Of a stretch of DNA of 64,000 bases, positions 8,447-19,200 are shown piece after piece. Location of the stretch: contig NZ_AP018150.1 in the NCBI RefSeq assembly GCF_003966915.1, positions 1,302,001 through 1,366,000 on the forward strand, given 5' to 3'. A program made the translations under genes and the position numbers. Each line of letters begins with the position of its first letter. Position 1 is the stretch's first letter. The notes under the pieces are model-generated. The model saw nothing but the letters and a program-made list of their open reading frames with translations, was not told the origin of the DNA and did no database searches. This DNA comes from Mycoavidus cysteinexigens. GTDB lineage: Bacteria; Pseudomonadota; Gammaproteobacteria; Burkholderiales; Burkholderiaceae.

Positions 8447-9058
8447 ATGAGCACCATTCAGCTCTGCTTTTCCTCCGCACAGCGCCGCCGATCCATGTTC
8501 AGCCGCCTCGGGCTGTTGGCGCTGTGGATAGCATGCGCCAACCTGCTCGCAGGCTGCGCCAACACCAGTCCGCCGCCTGGCGTGGAGGCGGTTACACCAT
8601 TTGACATACAGCGCTACCAAGGCCGCTGGTACGAGCTGGCGCGGCTGGACCATGCGTTCGAGCGTGGCTTGATGGACGTATCGGCTACCTACATACCGCA
8701 GCCGGACGACAGTGTGCGCGTGGTGAATCGCGGATTTGACCTTGCCTCGGACCAGTGGCGCGAGGCCGTTGGCAAGGCCGTGTTCACAGGGGCGCCTACC
8801 ACCGCATCGCTCAAGGTGTCTTTCTTCGGGCCGTTCTATGGCGGCTACCACGTGGCCGCACTCGATGCCGACTACCGCTGGGCGTTGGTCGTAGGCCCCG
8901 ATCGCAGCTATTGCTGGATCCTGGCGCGGGACAAGGCCCTTGCGCCTTATACAAAACAGGCAATCGTGGCCCGGGCCAAGGCCTTGGGCATCGACATCGA
9001 TGCCTTCATCTGGGTGAGCCACCAGAGTCCTCAGCCCGCGCAAGAGAGCCAGCCATGA
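8447..9058 (+). CDS. blc: Outer-membrane-type lipocalin (Blc family lipoprotein)
   Basis: 203-residue bacterial lipocalin. The signal sequence ends in lipobox LLAGC (Cys about 37), so it should be a lipid-anchored envelope protein binding lipids or hydrophobic pigments. The lipocalin signature YQGRWYELARLD (G-x-W) follows, with FFGPFYGGYHV and the C-terminal YCWILARDKAL block typical of Blc. The start at 8447 is chosen because GAAGGA lies seven bases upstream; an earlier ATG lacks this. The stop overlaps the start of the next gene by four bases (ATGA), indicating translational coupling. The direct repeats at 8205-8237 are its likely promoter region. Confidence 0.92.
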   Translation: MSTIQLCFSSAQRRRSMFSRLGLLALWIACANLLAGCANTSPPPGVEAVTPFDIQRYQGRWYELARLDHAFERGLMDVSATYIPQPDDSVRVVNRGFDLASDQWREAVGKAVFTGAPTTASLKVSFFGPFYGGYHVAALDADYRWALVVGPDRSYCWILARDKALAPYTKQAIVARAKALGIDIDAFIWVSHQSPQPAQESQP

Positions 9059-10116
9059 GTGCCGCAGCCGCCGTGACCGGCCAGGCTACACACATAGTAG
9101 CCGTAGTAGGCGCCGGCCTTGCGGGCCTGGCCTGCGCCCAGGTTCTGGCACAGGCCGGTTGTATAGTGCATGTGTTCGACAAAAGCCGGGGCCCCTCGGG
9201 CCGAATGAGCACCCGGCGTGCCGACGATGCGCAAGTTACCTGGCAATGTGACCATGGCGCGCAGTACTTCACAGCGCGCGACGCCGACTTTCGCGCCGAG
9301 GTGCAGCGCTGGCAGCAAGCCGGTGCGGCAGCCTTATGGCCGGCCCGCCTCGCCAGCCACGATGGACAGGGCTTTGCGCCGCTGCATACTCCGCTGGAGC
9401 GCTTTGTTGGCACCCCACGCATGACGGCGCCTGCAGCTCACCTGGTGCGCACGCTGGGCGCATTGCCTCCGCCATTGGTGCCCGTGCAGGTCCGGCTGCA
9501 AACCACGGTGCAGGCTCTGGAGACTAGCGCCTCAGGCTGGTCTCTCACATCGGCGGAGCATGCGTCGCACGCCACACGCTACCGGGCCGTGCTGTTGGCA
9601 GTGCCAGCCCCCCAGGCAGTGCCCCTGCTAACCCCGGTAGCGCCAGACGGGGCTGCCCTGGCTGCCAGTGCCCTCATGCGTGGCTGCTGGGCGGTGATGG
9701 TGCGTTGCATTGCACCTGTATCTTTGCCGTGCGACGGTGTCTTTATCAATTCAGGCCCGTTACGCTGGTTGGCCCGTGACAGCAACAAACCCGGCCGCAC
9801 CGGGCCGGAAACTTGGCTGCTCCATGCCAGTCCAGAATGGAGCGAGGCCCATATCGAAGACGATGCCGCAAGCGTCACCACTGCACTACTGCGGGCCTTT
9901 GCTGCGCTGGGCGGCCCCGACCCAGCTACCGTGCATGCCACGGCACACCGCTGGCGCTATGCCGACACAGAACCACCACTGACCGCTGGATGCTGGTGGA
10001 ACGCCAGCCTGGGCTTGGGCCTTTGTGGCGACTGGCTGCATGGAGGCAAGGTCGAAGGCGCTTGGCTCAGCGGCCGCGCCCTCGCCCGGTGCGTGCTCGA
10101 CACGCTGGCTCCCTGA
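9055..10116 (+). CDS. Renalase-like NAD(P)/FAD-dependent oxidoreductase
   Basis: 353-residue FAD-dependent amine-oxidase-fold protein of the COG3380/renalase type. FAD motif VVGAGLAGLACAQVLAQAG at about 18-36, then FDKSRGPSGRMSTRR and DHGAQYFTARD, both diagnostic of the family, and the C-terminal FAD-contact GLCGDWLHGGKVEGAWLSG. Translationally coupled to the lipocalin gene by an ATGA overlap and followed directly by a photolyase relic. Such oxidoreductases recur beside photolyase and lipocalin genes in betaproteobacteria. Exact substrate unknown. Confidence 0.9.
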   Translation: MSAAAAVTGQATHIVAVVGAGLAGLACAQVLAQAGCIVHVFDKSRGPSGRMSTRRADDAQVTWQCDHGAQYFTARDADFRAEVQRWQQAGAAALWPARLASHDGQGFAPLHTPLERFVGTPRMTAPAAHLVRTLGALPPPLVPVQVRLQTTVQALETSASGWSLTSAEHASHATRYRAVLLAVPAPQAVPLLTPVAPDGAALAASALMRGCWAVMVRCIAPVSLPCDGVFINSGPLRWLARDSNKPGRTGPETWLLHASPEWSEAHIEDDAASVTTALLRAFAALGGPDPATVHATAHRWRYADTEPPLTAGCWWNASLGLGLCGDWLHGGKVEGAWLSGRALARCVLDTLAP

Positions 10117-10214
10117 CTCTCACAGCAAGCAAGCGTGGGGGCTACACCGTTGTTTGGTTCAAGCGCGACCTGAGGGTGCATGACCATGCGCTTCTGGTGC
10201 ACGCTGCGCGGCCA
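10117..10214 (+). pseudogene. Photolyase/cryptochrome N-terminal relic (phrB)
   Basis: Just after the oxidase stop, the frame reads YTVVWFKRDLRVHDHALLVH. This is the universal N-terminal strand of DNA photolyases and cryptochromes (VWFRRDLRxxDNxAL). It has no start codon and breaks off after about 30 codons at an IS110-family relic, so some 450 codons are missing. It was the third gene of the plus-strand operon. Confidence 0.85.
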
Positions 10215-10303
10215 GGACCCGTGCAGTGGTGCAATTCGCGCATCACCGTGATGACAGACATGGCCGATGGAATAAAATTCTCATACAGCGCCGACACACA
10301 AGC

Positions 10304-10387
10304 ATTGCTTCGATTGCTGTGACAAACAAGACCGCTCGTATCGCGTGGGCGTTGCTAAGATACGAAGAGCGCTTCAACGTAGCATGA
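10304..10387 (+). pseudogene. IS110-family transposase C-terminal relic
   Basis: The frame reads IAVTNKTARIAWALLRYEER and then stops, matching the C-terminal end of IS110/IS1111 transposases (VA.ANK.ARI.WALL). The following noncoding stretch to about 10660 has the look of the 3' untranslated arm of such elements. The catalytic domains are absent. It truncates the photolyase gene and forms the right edge of the GC-rich block. Confidence 0.7.
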
Positions 10388-10768
10388 CTTACACGTTTCA
10401 TCAGAGTACAGCCTAACTTCTGTTCGATTGCGCAAGAATTGGCAAGCATGGAGAACCGGTCGGACCGGCGCTGGCAAACCCTGATATATTCGACGACTGC
10501 TGTATGAAGCCAGAAGGCCGATAAGGAGCGAGCGCACAAATCTCCAGCTTGGCTGGTGCTGAAACACGCACAATCACAAGCCGAATGTACGGATGCAGTC
10601 GTGACCTTCAACATGCAAACTAAACTAGGTCTGAACCGAAAGCCCACCGGAATTTCGATTGCTGGGTTTGCCTAAGTGAATGCATTCAAGCGCTCTGATT
10701 CAGAGCCCTATCGGCACTTACAAAGTGCTCTAATACAATCAGCTAAGGCAGCTTAAGCGGTGAAACAC

Positions 10769-13504
10769 TCATGCCATTTTTCTTTTTAGCGCCCCTTTCT
10801 GCTTGAGTAGTCGCTCATTTATCTCGCTTAATCCTTCTACCCCTTCTATCAACATGTCACTCACCGTCAGGACTTCCTGCTCCTTACTATTCCAGCACAG
10901 TTTCACCTTATAGCCTTCTGCGCCTTTTTCGACCTCCCACTGACACACCGACTTGTCTGCACTGCCACTCACTAAATACTGCGTGTTGCCCGTCGCTTTC
11001 CAGGCCACACTATGGACAGCGCCACTAAACGCTTGAATCACTCTAAGACACTCACCTGAAACGACGTCCCATAGCCGCACCGTCTTGTCTCCGCCTCCCG
11101 ATGCGAGCTGCAAACCGTTCGGCGAATACGCTACGCTTAAAACAGCCCAGGTATGTCCTTTTAAGGTATGCACACGGGCTCCGCTTTCCACTTTCCACAG
11201 ACGAACCATATTGTCCATACTACCCGAGGCAAGCTGTAAACCGCTCGGCGAATACACCACGCTTAAAACAGCGCTAGTATGACCAGTCAAAGTGTGCCCT
11301 GGAGCGCCGCTTTTAGCGTTCCACAGACGTACCGTATAGTCAGCACCGCCCGAGGCGAGCTGCGTTCCACTCGGCGAATACGCGACACTGCAAATGTGGG
11401 ATGTATGTCCTTTTAAGACTCGTACAGGCGCGCCGCTTTTAGCGTCCCACAGCCGCACCGTATGCCAACAGCACGAAGCGATCTGCGCTCCGCTGGGCGA
11501 ATACACCACGCTATTAATAACGATGCCGGTATGGCCAATCAAGGTGTGCCCAGGCACACCGCTTTTAGCGTCCCATAACCGTACCGTCCTGTCCTCACTA
11601 CCCGAAGCGATCTGTGCTCCGCTGGACGAAAACGCCACGCTGACAACATCGCCGGTATGGCCAGTCAAGGTGTGCCCTGGAGCGCCGCTTTTAGCGTCCC
11701 ATAACCGTACCGTCCTGTCCTCACTACCCGAAGCAATCTGCTCCCCGTTCGGCGAATACACTACGCTCCTAACACCGGAGGTATGTCCTTCTAAGACGCG
11801 CATAGCGGCACCACTGCGCCCATCCCATAGCCGCATCTTGTCCCTACTACTCGAAACAATCTGCTCTCCGCTCGGCGAATACACCATACTCCAAACAGGA
11901 TCGGTATGGCCAGTAAAGGTGTGCTTTAGCGCACCACTGTGCGCATCCCATAGCCGCACCGTCTTGTCCCTACTACTCGAAGCAATCTGCTCTCCGCTGG
12001 GCGAATACACCGCACTTACAACATCGTCTGTATGGCCAGTCAAAATGTGCCCTGGAGCGCCACTTTTAGCGTCCCACAACCGCACCGTCCTGTCTTCGCT
12101 ACCCGAAACAACCTGCTCTCCGCTGGGCGAATACGCCACACTTACAACAACGCCGGTGTGGCCAGTCAAGATATGGCCTGGAGCGCCGCTTTTAGCGTCC
12201 CATAGCCGCACCGTCTTGTCCCTACTACTCGAAGCAATCTGCTCTCCATTAGGAGAGTACACCGCACTCACAACAACGCCGGTATGGCCAGTCAAGATAT
12301 GGCCTGGCGCGCCACTTATAGCGTCCCATACTAGCACCGTTTTGTCATTACTGACCGAGACAATCTGCTCTCCGCTGGGCGAATACATTACGCTTGTAAT
12401 CCACCATTGACGTCCTCGCAGGAGGTGTACAGCTGCCCCACTCTCCGCATCCCAAAGTCGTACCGTATTGTCATTGCTGCTCGAGGCAATCCGCTCACCA
12501 CTCGGCGAATACACCACACTAGTTATCGATGCTATATGTCCGCGTAAGGTGTGCACAAGGGCGCCGCTATGCATGTCCCACAGTCGTATCGTCTCGTCCT
12601 CACTCCCCGATGCAATCTGCTCTCTGCTCGGCGAATACACCACGCTAGTTATCGATTCTGTATGCCCTTCTAAGGTATACCTTTTTTCCCAATTCGAACT
12701 CCAATACACGCTGATCCTACCGTTTTTAAGGCCTACCGCAAAGTTTTTCCCATCGGGTGAATACGCGCACGACTGCACCCAACTCTCCTCCTGGAGATAA
12801 GGCCATTCGCCAAACTGCACCTCGTCCATCCGCGCTCCACTTAAATTCGCCTCACGCAGCCAGCTCGTACAAAACTTCACCCCCCTTAAATCCGCTCCTT
12901 GCAACTGCGCCGAATCGAACACACCATGACTTAAATCTGCGCCAGGAACTCGCATTCCACGGAAATCTTGACCACTAAAACTCACTCCTGCTTTGACCAA
13001 CAACGTTAACGCTTTAGCAGCTATAGGCTGTACCTCTTCTGTTTTCGACCTCTCGACCCAAGTCAATAACCTCTGCTTTAAATACGCGTCTTGTTGGATT
13101 TTTTTCTGTAAAAATCTAAATATCTCTGAATCGTTAACAAGACATACCAACTCAAAAAGGGCTAATTTCTCCACAACCTGACCGAGTTGCCCTAAGTCTG
13201 ATAATTTTCGCAATTGACTTAACGCAAACTCTTTTAACTCTCCATCCGATCTTATTAGATTTTCTTGATATTGAGTCTGAATCCTTTCTTTGATCAGATG
13301 TAGCTTCAGAGCGGGCGCTTCTATAGGCTCACCATCACAAGTTACTGTGATTAATGCTTTAAACAACGCCTGCCGGCTCGGAAAATCCAGCAATTTTTCT
13401 ATTTCTTCTCGGATTTCCAAAGGAAGTCTGAAGGATAAAGATTTTTCGGGTCTTTGCGTTGTTGAATAATGCGTTACAGCAGAATTAGAAACAGGGGCTA
13501 ACAT
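10769..13504 (-). CDS. F-box-like - pentapeptide - 15x WD40 protein
   Basis: 911 residues, no NACHT domain. Residues 24-54 (RLPLEIREEIEKLL) give a moderate match to the F-box pattern LP-x-E-[LI]-x3-I-x2-L; the match is weaker than in the paralogue at 48347-51052. A helical linker leads to the family motif RSKTEEVQPIAAKAL, a pentapeptide linker (about 180-225) and fifteen 42-residue WD40 units (about 240-860; nt 10920-12785). The conserved tail VEGLSEINERLLKQKGA ends it. The start has AGGAGA nine bases upstream. F-box plus WD40 is the architecture of eukaryotic SCF ubiquitin-ligase adaptors; here the F-box call is an inference. Confidence 0.88.
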   Translation of the reverse strand: MLAPVSNSAVTHYSTTQRPEKSLSFRLPLEIREEIEKLLDFPSRQALFKALITVTCDGEPIEAPALKLHLIKERIQTQYQENLIRSDGELKEFALSQLRKLSDLGQLGQVVEKLALFELVCLVNDSEIFRFLQKKIQQDAYLKQRLLTWVERSKTEEVQPIAAKALTLLVKAGVSFSGQDFRGMRVPGADLSHGVFDSAQLQGADLRGVKFCTSWLREANLSGARMDEVQFGEWPYLQEESWVQSCAYSPDGKNFAVGLKNGRISVYWSSNWEKRYTLEGHTESITSVVYSPSREQIASGSEDETIRLWDMHSGALVHTLRGHIASITSVVYSPSGERIASSSNDNTVRLWDAESGAAVHLLRGRQWWITSVMYSPSGEQIVSVSNDKTVLVWDAISGAPGHILTGHTGVVVSAVYSPNGEQIASSSRDKTVRLWDAKSGAPGHILTGHTGVVVSVAYSPSGEQVVSGSEDRTVRLWDAKSGAPGHILTGHTDDVVSAVYSPSGEQIASSSRDKTVRLWDAHSGALKHTFTGHTDPVWSMVYSPSGEQIVSSSRDKMRLWDGRSGAAMRVLEGHTSGVRSVVYSPNGEQIASGSEDRTVRLWDAKSGAPGHTLTGHTGDVVSVAFSSSGAQIASGSEDRTVRLWDAKSGVPGHTLIGHTGIVINSVVYSPSGAQIASCCWHTVRLWDAKSGAPVRVLKGHTSHICSVAYSPSGTQLASGGADYTVRLWNAKSGAPGHTLTGHTSAVLSVVYSPSGLQLASGSMDNMVRLWKVESGARVHTLKGHTWAVLSVAYSPNGLQLASGGGDKTVRLWDVVSGECLRVIQAFSGAVHSVAWKATGNTQYLVSGSADKSVCQWEVEKGAEGYKVKLCWNSKEQEVLTVSDMLIEGVEGLSEINERLLKQKGALKRKMA

Positions 13505-13608
13505 AGATATATTCTCCTATTGAACTAAGACTAACGACCCATTTAGTAAAATTTTAATATGTCATGATTTAGCACTTACTCTTGATCTATTTTATATAGA
13601 TAACCTAT

Positions 13609-14184
13609 TTATGCTATTGCATTTAGTACGTTATCGCAACGAATGCGCTTTGGCTGACCTCGCCACTCAATGATTTGTTCCAACGAGCGAATCACGCGCT
13701 CTGAGGGCAGTGAGAAATCCACTTCGATACCTAATCCCTCGCGATTAAAATCATCGATGACATTAAATAGCCGGATGCTTCTTCCATCCGAGAGCTGATC
13801 GTGCATAAAATCCATTGACCATACTTCATTACTTTTTTCTGGCACTGCAAGGGGTTGAGGCTTTTCTCGGATCAACCTCTTTTTCGGCTTGATTCGCAGA
13901 TTCAATTCCAGCTCTCGATAAATACGGTAAACACGCTTATGATTCCAGCTTAAGCCTTTAACATTGCGTAGATACAAAAAACATAAACCAAAACCCCAAT
14001 GGCGATGCAGGCTGGTTAATCGAATCAACCAATCTGCGATCTGATCGTTTTCTGAAGACTGCTTAGGCTTATAACGGTAGCATGTTTGGCTTACCCCAAA
14101 CATCTCACAAGCCAGCCGGACACTCACTTCCTTTGTCTCTACTGCCCATTGCGCCACCTTGCGTCGGCAAGATGGCGTCACCAC
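13609..14184 (-). pseudogene. IS3-family transposase orfB, 3' truncated
   Basis: 191 residues of a DDE integrase-type orfB. The HTH-21 and first catalytic block are present ([18 protein letters not shown] with the first Asp; NVIDDFNRE with the second). The frame stops right after RIRCDN, before the last acidic residue, with an unrelated VLNAIA ending. About 80 codons and the right inverted repeat are missing, so it is inactive. It lies immediately upstream of the F-box-like WD40 gene. Confidence 0.88.
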
Positions 14185-14444
14185 TTTTTTTGCATGGCCT
14201 CCTGAATAATTTCCACCTTTAATCTTTCTTCTGCATACATCTTTTTTAGACGACGATTCTCTTCTTCAAGCTCTTTTAGCCTCGCTATCATCGACGCATC
14301 CATTCCCCCGTATTTGCTCCGCCATTTATAAAATAGCGACGAGCTCATCCCATGCTCTCTGCATAGCTCTGGTACCGGCGATCCCGCTTCCGCCTGATTC
14401 AAAATACTGATGATCTGGCTTTCTGAAAACTTTGATTTCTTCAC
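14178..14444 (-). CDS. IS3-family transposase orfA
   Basis: A GTG start at 14444 ([14 protein letters not shown]) with a GGAAG site gives about 88 residues: an HTH_Tnp_1 domain and a leucine-zipper helix ([20 protein letters not shown]). The orfA stop overlaps orfB. The in-frame upstream extension (MKVEFPPKRKRK) is probably not used. Residues match the relic at the left edge of the window, so at least two copies of this element occurred nearby. Confidence 0.85.
   Translation of the reverse strand: MKKSKFSESQIISILNQAEAGSPVPELCREHGMSSSLFYKWRSKYGGMDASMIARLKELEEENRRLKKMYAEERLKVEIIQEAMQKKW
14184..14191 (-). other. Programmed -1 frameshift site (A7G) of IS3 element
   Basis: On the minus strand, the heptamer A AAA AAG sits within AAAAAAAG at the end of orfA. 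A -1 slip there joins orfA to orfB (reading ...[10 protein letters not shown]), the standard IS3 route to the OrfAB transposase. Confidence 0.7.
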
Positions 14445-14662
14445 GTAAAACTTCCTTTTTCTCTTTGGAGGAAATTCTACTTTCAAATCCTATCAATTTG
14501 TGGGGGGATTACCGTGCTTTTGACAGCGACCGAGATAAATAGCTTCTTTCGCCGCGGAAAGGACTATTATCTAGCCATAGATTGATTAAGTCTGAGATTC
14601 CTACAGTTTTTCAAGAGCGCTCTAATCGCACCGCTGACGACTCAATTTCGCTACTTTTCAAC

Positions 14663-16207
14663 ATGCCCTTTTCTCTTGATACCGTGGATATTTCTAATTT
14701 AGCTGACAGATTCAAGCAATCTTTGCCAGATAGCTTTCTATCACTTGGCCCTGATTTTTATACAAAGGTGCCGGTAACGCCTGTTCCGAATCCTTATCTA
14801 GTTGGCTTTTCAGCAGATGCCGCAGCACTCTTGGGCTGCACAGCACAGATTGCACATGACCCCGCTTTTGTTGCCTGGTTCGCCGGCAACTCCTTGTCTA
14901 CGGCATCTGAAAAAATGCCCTTTGCAACTGTGTATGCAGGCCACCAATTCGGTGTCTGGGCGGGCCAACTTGGCGATGGCCGTGCGCTGACCTTGGGTGA
15001 AATTGAGTATGGTCAAAGCCACTATGAAGTTCAATTAAAAGGAGCAGGACCTACGCCCTATTCCAGAATGGGCGATGGGCGCGCAGTGCTACGCTCTTCT
15101 ATCCGTGAATTTTTATGTTCCGAGGCAATGCACGCTCTTGGTGTGCCTACTACACGTGCATTGTGTGTCATCGGTTCGGATTTACCCGTGCATCGTGAAG
15201 GCGTTGAAACAGCAGCCATTACCACCCGCATTGCCGCAAGCTTTGTGCGCTTTGGTCATTTTGAGCATTTTTATGCACGTAACCGCCCTGATCTGATTGC
15301 ACTGCTCGCCAAACATATCATTACGCGCCATTATCCTGATTGCGACAACACCGATAAGCCCTATCTCGCCTTGCTTAAAGCAGTCACACGGCGCACGGCA
15401 GATCTGATTGCGCACTGGCAGGCCATTGGCTTTTGCCATGGCGTGATGAACACCGATAATATGTCGATACTGGGTTTAACCATTGATTATGGCCCTTATG
15501 GTTTTATCGATGGCTTCAACTTTGACTATATCTGTAATCATTCAGATACAACGGGTCGCTATGCTTATCAAAAGCAGCCAGAAATCGCCTATTGGAACCT
15601 ATTTTGCCTGGCACAAGCATTATTACCCATCATCAGCATAGAAGTTCAGAGTGCTAGCGGTAAGCAAGATGCTTTCGAGGAAATAAGAACTGTTCTTGGC
15701 GAGTTCAAGCCTCGCTTCATGCAGGCATTGCAAACAAGAATGTGTGCCAAATTGGGCTTAGCGCATCAGCATGATGGCGATGCTGCATTAATCGATCAGC
15801 TGCTTAAAGTAATGCATCAGAACCGCGCAGACTTTACGTTGACTTTTCGCCGGCTTGCTCAAGTTTGTCAACACGATACGCTTGGTGATGCAAGCGTAAG
15901 CTCTCTTTTTACTACTGATTGCACAGCTTTTCATGCTTGGTTACACACCTACCGTGCGCGCCTCGTATATGAAGGCCGCGATGATAGCCAACGCGCTAGC
16001 GCGATGAACTGCGTGAACCCTCAATATATTTTGCGCAATCATTTAGTCGAGCAGGCCATCGAGCTTGCTCAAGAAAAAGATTTCTCTGAAGTTGAGCGAT
16101 TATTGAATGTCCTGCGCCGCCCCTTCAATGCCTTGCCAGAGTATGAGGTGTATGCGCAACTGCCTCCTGCCTGGGCAAGCTCGCTCCAGGTCAGTTGTTC
16201 GTCTTAA
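14663..16207 (+). CDS. selO: Protein adenylyltransferase SelO (YdiU/UPF0061)
   Basis: Pseudokinase-fold enzyme that transfers AMP from ATP to protein Ser/Thr/Tyr residues, linked to redox stress. Family landmarks: [49 protein letters not shown] and the metal-binding block [11 protein letters not shown]...DYGPYGFID. The protein ends in VSCSS, where the Cys matches the position that is selenocysteine in human SELENOO and cysteine in most bacteria. The ATG at 14663 gives 514 residues; a TTG at 14582 is possible. It is an intact, core-like gene stranded between an IS3 relic and a convergent giant WD40 gene. Confidence 0.93.
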   Translation: MPFSLDTVDISNLADRFKQSLPDSFLSLGPDFYTKVPVTPVPNPYLVGFSADAAALLGCTAQIAHDPAFVAWFAGNSLSTASEKMPFATVYAGHQFGVWAGQLGDGRALTLGEIEYGQSHYEVQLKGAGPTPYSRMGDGRAVLRSSIREFLCSEAMHALGVPTTRALCVIGSDLPVHREGVETAAITTRIAASFVRFGHFEHFYARNRPDLIALLAKHIITRHYPDCDNTDKPYLALLKAVTRRTADLIAHWQAIGFCHGVMNTDNMSILGLTIDYGPYGFIDGFNFDYICNHSDTTGRYAYQKQPEIAYWNLFCLAQALLPIISIEVQSASGKQDAFEEIRTVLGEFKPRFMQALQTRMCAKLGLAHQHDGDAALIDQLLKVMHQNRADFTLTFRRLAQVCQHDTLGDASVSSLFTTDCTAFHAWLHTYRARLVYEGRDDSQRASAMNCVNPQYILRNHLVEQAIELAQEKDFSEVERLLNVLRRPFNALPEYEVYAQLPPAWASSLQVSCSS

Positions 16208-16279
16208 AGTGCCTGAGCTCGGCGCTAACGAGTTGTCACCACCGAGGATCCGCTCAGGATTTTCTTGCCTACTTCACAG

Positions 16280-19200
16280 TTATAACGACTCTCTCACTGC
16301 CCCCCTTTGCTTCAACAGTATCCGATTCGCCTCGCTTAAGCCTTCTGCGCCTTCTATGACTGTACCCTTCACGGTCAGTTCGGTATGCGGTGACATCCAG
16401 CGTAGCCGCACTTGAACTGCATCACTCTCTCCTGTCACCTGCCACTGCCGAACGAACTCATCCTCACTGCCCGTCACCAGATCGTTGCCGCCGACAGACC
16501 GTTGCCAGGCAATGCTGTAGACTCTCCCGCTAAAACCTTCAATCACCGCCAGACACTGGCCCGAGGCGACTGCCCACAAACGAACGGTCTCGTCCTTACT
16601 CCCCGAGGCGATCTGATCGCCGCTCGGCGAATAAGCGACGCTATCAACCTCAGAGTCATGTCCTTCTAAGGTGTGGCGCAACGCACCGCTTGCCGCGTCC
16701 CACAGTCGAACGGTCTTGTCCCAACTCGCCGAGGCGATCTGATCGCCGCTCGGCGAATACGCGACGCTAAAAATCCTATCGTCATGTCCTTCTAGGGTGT
16801 GGCGCAGCGCACCGCTAGCCGCGTCCCACAGTCGAATGGTCTTGTCATCACTCGCCGAGGCGATCTGATTGCCGCTCGGCGAATACGCGACGCTCCTAAC
16901 ATAATCTTCATGTCCTTTTAAGATGTGGCGCAACGCGCCGCTTGCCGCGTTCCACAAACCAACGGTCTTGTCCCAACTCCCCGAGGCGATCTGATCGCCG
17001 CTCGGCGAATACGCGACGCTACTAACAGAATCCTCATGTCCTTCTAAGGTATGGCGCAGCGCACCACTTGCCGCGTCCCACAGTCGAACGGTAAGGTCAT
17101 CACTCCCCGAGGCGATCTGATCGCCGCTTGGCGAATACACGACGCTCAAAACCCTATCGTCATGTCCTTGTAAGGTGTGGCGCGTCAAACCGCTTGCCGC
17201 GTCCCACAGTCGAATGGTCTTGTCCCAACTCCCCGAGGCAAACTGATCGCCGTTCGGCGAATACGCGACGCTATTAACAACCTTCTTATGTCCTTGTATG
17301 TTGTGGCGCAACCCACCGCTTGCCGCTTCCCACAAACGAACAGTCTGGTCCTCACTCCCCGAAGCGATCTGATCGCCGCTTGGCGAATACGCGACGCTAT
17401 AAACAGTCTTTTCATGTCCTTTTAAGGTGTGGCGCAGCACACCGCTTGCCGCGTCCCACAGTCGAACGGTCTTGTCATCACTCCCCGAAGCGATCTGATC
17501 GCCGCTCGGCGAATACGTTACGCTCCTGATCCAACTGTCATGTCCTTGTAAGGTGTGGCGTAGCACACCGCTTGCCGTTTCCCACAGACGAACGGTATGG
17601 TCATCACTCGCCGCGGCGATCTGCTCGCCGCTCGGCGAATACGCGACGCTCCTAACAATAGAGTCATGCCCTTGTAAGGTATGGTGCAGCACACCGCTTG
17701 CCGCGTCCCACAGTCGAACGGTCTCGTCATACCCCCCAGAAGCGATCTGATCTCCGCTCGGCGAATACACAACGCATCTAACATAATCTTCATGCCCTTG
17801 TAAAGTATGGCGCAGCGCACCGCTTGCCGTGTCCCACAGTCGAACGGTCTCATCATCACTTCCCGAGGCGATCTGATCGCCGGTTGGCGAATACGCGACG
17901 CTCCAGACATCAGACTTATGTCCTTCTAGGGTGTGGCGCAGCGCACCGCTTGCCGCGTCCCAAAGTCGAACGGCCTTATCTTTACCCCCCGAGGCGATTT
18001 GCTCGCCGGTTGGCGAATATGCGACGCTCCAAATATCAGACTTATGTCCTTCTAAGGTGTGGATTTTTTCCCAACTGGAGGTGTCATACACGCGGATCTT
18101 ACCGTTTTGAAGACCCATCGCGCAGGTTTTCCCATCTGGTGAATACGCGCAGGACAGGACCTCGCTCTCTTCCGGAAGATAAGGCCATTCACCAAACTGC
18201 ACCCCGACCATCTGCGCGCCGCTGAAATTGGCGTTGCGTAGCCAACTCGTACGAAGCGTGGCCTTTCTTAAATCCGACCCTTGCAACTGCACTGAATCAA
18301 ATACCCCAAAACTCAGATCGGCTCCGGGTATCTGGATGCCTTTTAAATCCGCACCATTAAACTGTACCCCTGCTCTGACCAAAATCGTCATTGCATTGGC
18401 CGCTGTTTGGCGTATCGTCTTATCGGTTTTAGAACGCTCGATTATCGCTAACAGTTGTTCCTTAAATGTAGGCTCTTGCCAAACGCGATCAGTCAACAAG
18501 CGCGTAACGCCAAGGTCGCCAATCCAATGCTTTGGGCTTAACGATAAACCTTGCTGCGTTCGAATGTGCACAACAGCTTGCTCTTCAAAACTATAGATTG
18601 AAGCAGCGCTACCTCGACGCTGGCGAGTACTTCGATCCATACATCCATCGAACGACTCAAGCAGCGCCCGCGCCACAAAATATTCCAGCAGCGATTTATG
18701 GATAAAACGGTATTCAGTCCCACTTCGGATCAAAGGCCACGCTTCCCGCAGCAGTTGATTTTCTTTTTCTCGACCGAAAAAAGCATCCTTCCAACTTCCC
18801 TTGTCTTTGAACAACGAGTATTCGACAATCGGATTACCTGCATTCTCTTTGTACAGTTGCACCGCCAGCTCTTTCACAAATCCAATGCCATGCTGGGCAA
18901 AGCCATCATCATACAACTCTCTAAATACCTCTTGTCTGGCCTCCGTTAAACTTTGGGTGCTTAAGCGCTGCTGGTTGCGCTCGAACCATTGTCTAACGAA
19001 CTGATCATACAGGTCCATCCGTAACTGGATCGTAGATACCGCTTTCCCCTTTTTTTCAGCGTGCGGCAAGGCTTCTAGCACTACCCGCAGCAAAAATGGA
19101 TTACTAATCAAGTCTTTTAAATTAGGTTGTTTGGAGAAAGCTTCTCGGTATGCTTGCGCAGTCCATTCCGTTGGGTTGTGCGCCACATATTTTTCTAGAT

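Noticed and set aside
6243-8604. Many overlapping long frames on both strands of the GC-rich block
   Set aside because: High GC suppresses stop codons; only the frames with family motifs (epimerase, SDR, lipocalin, oxidase) are real. The others read as Arg/Ala/Gly-rich noise.
14510-14540. Shared string TTTTGACAGCGAC near the IS3 element and at 45726
   Set aside because: Too short and not followed by further identity; chance or an old IS flank cannot be told apart.
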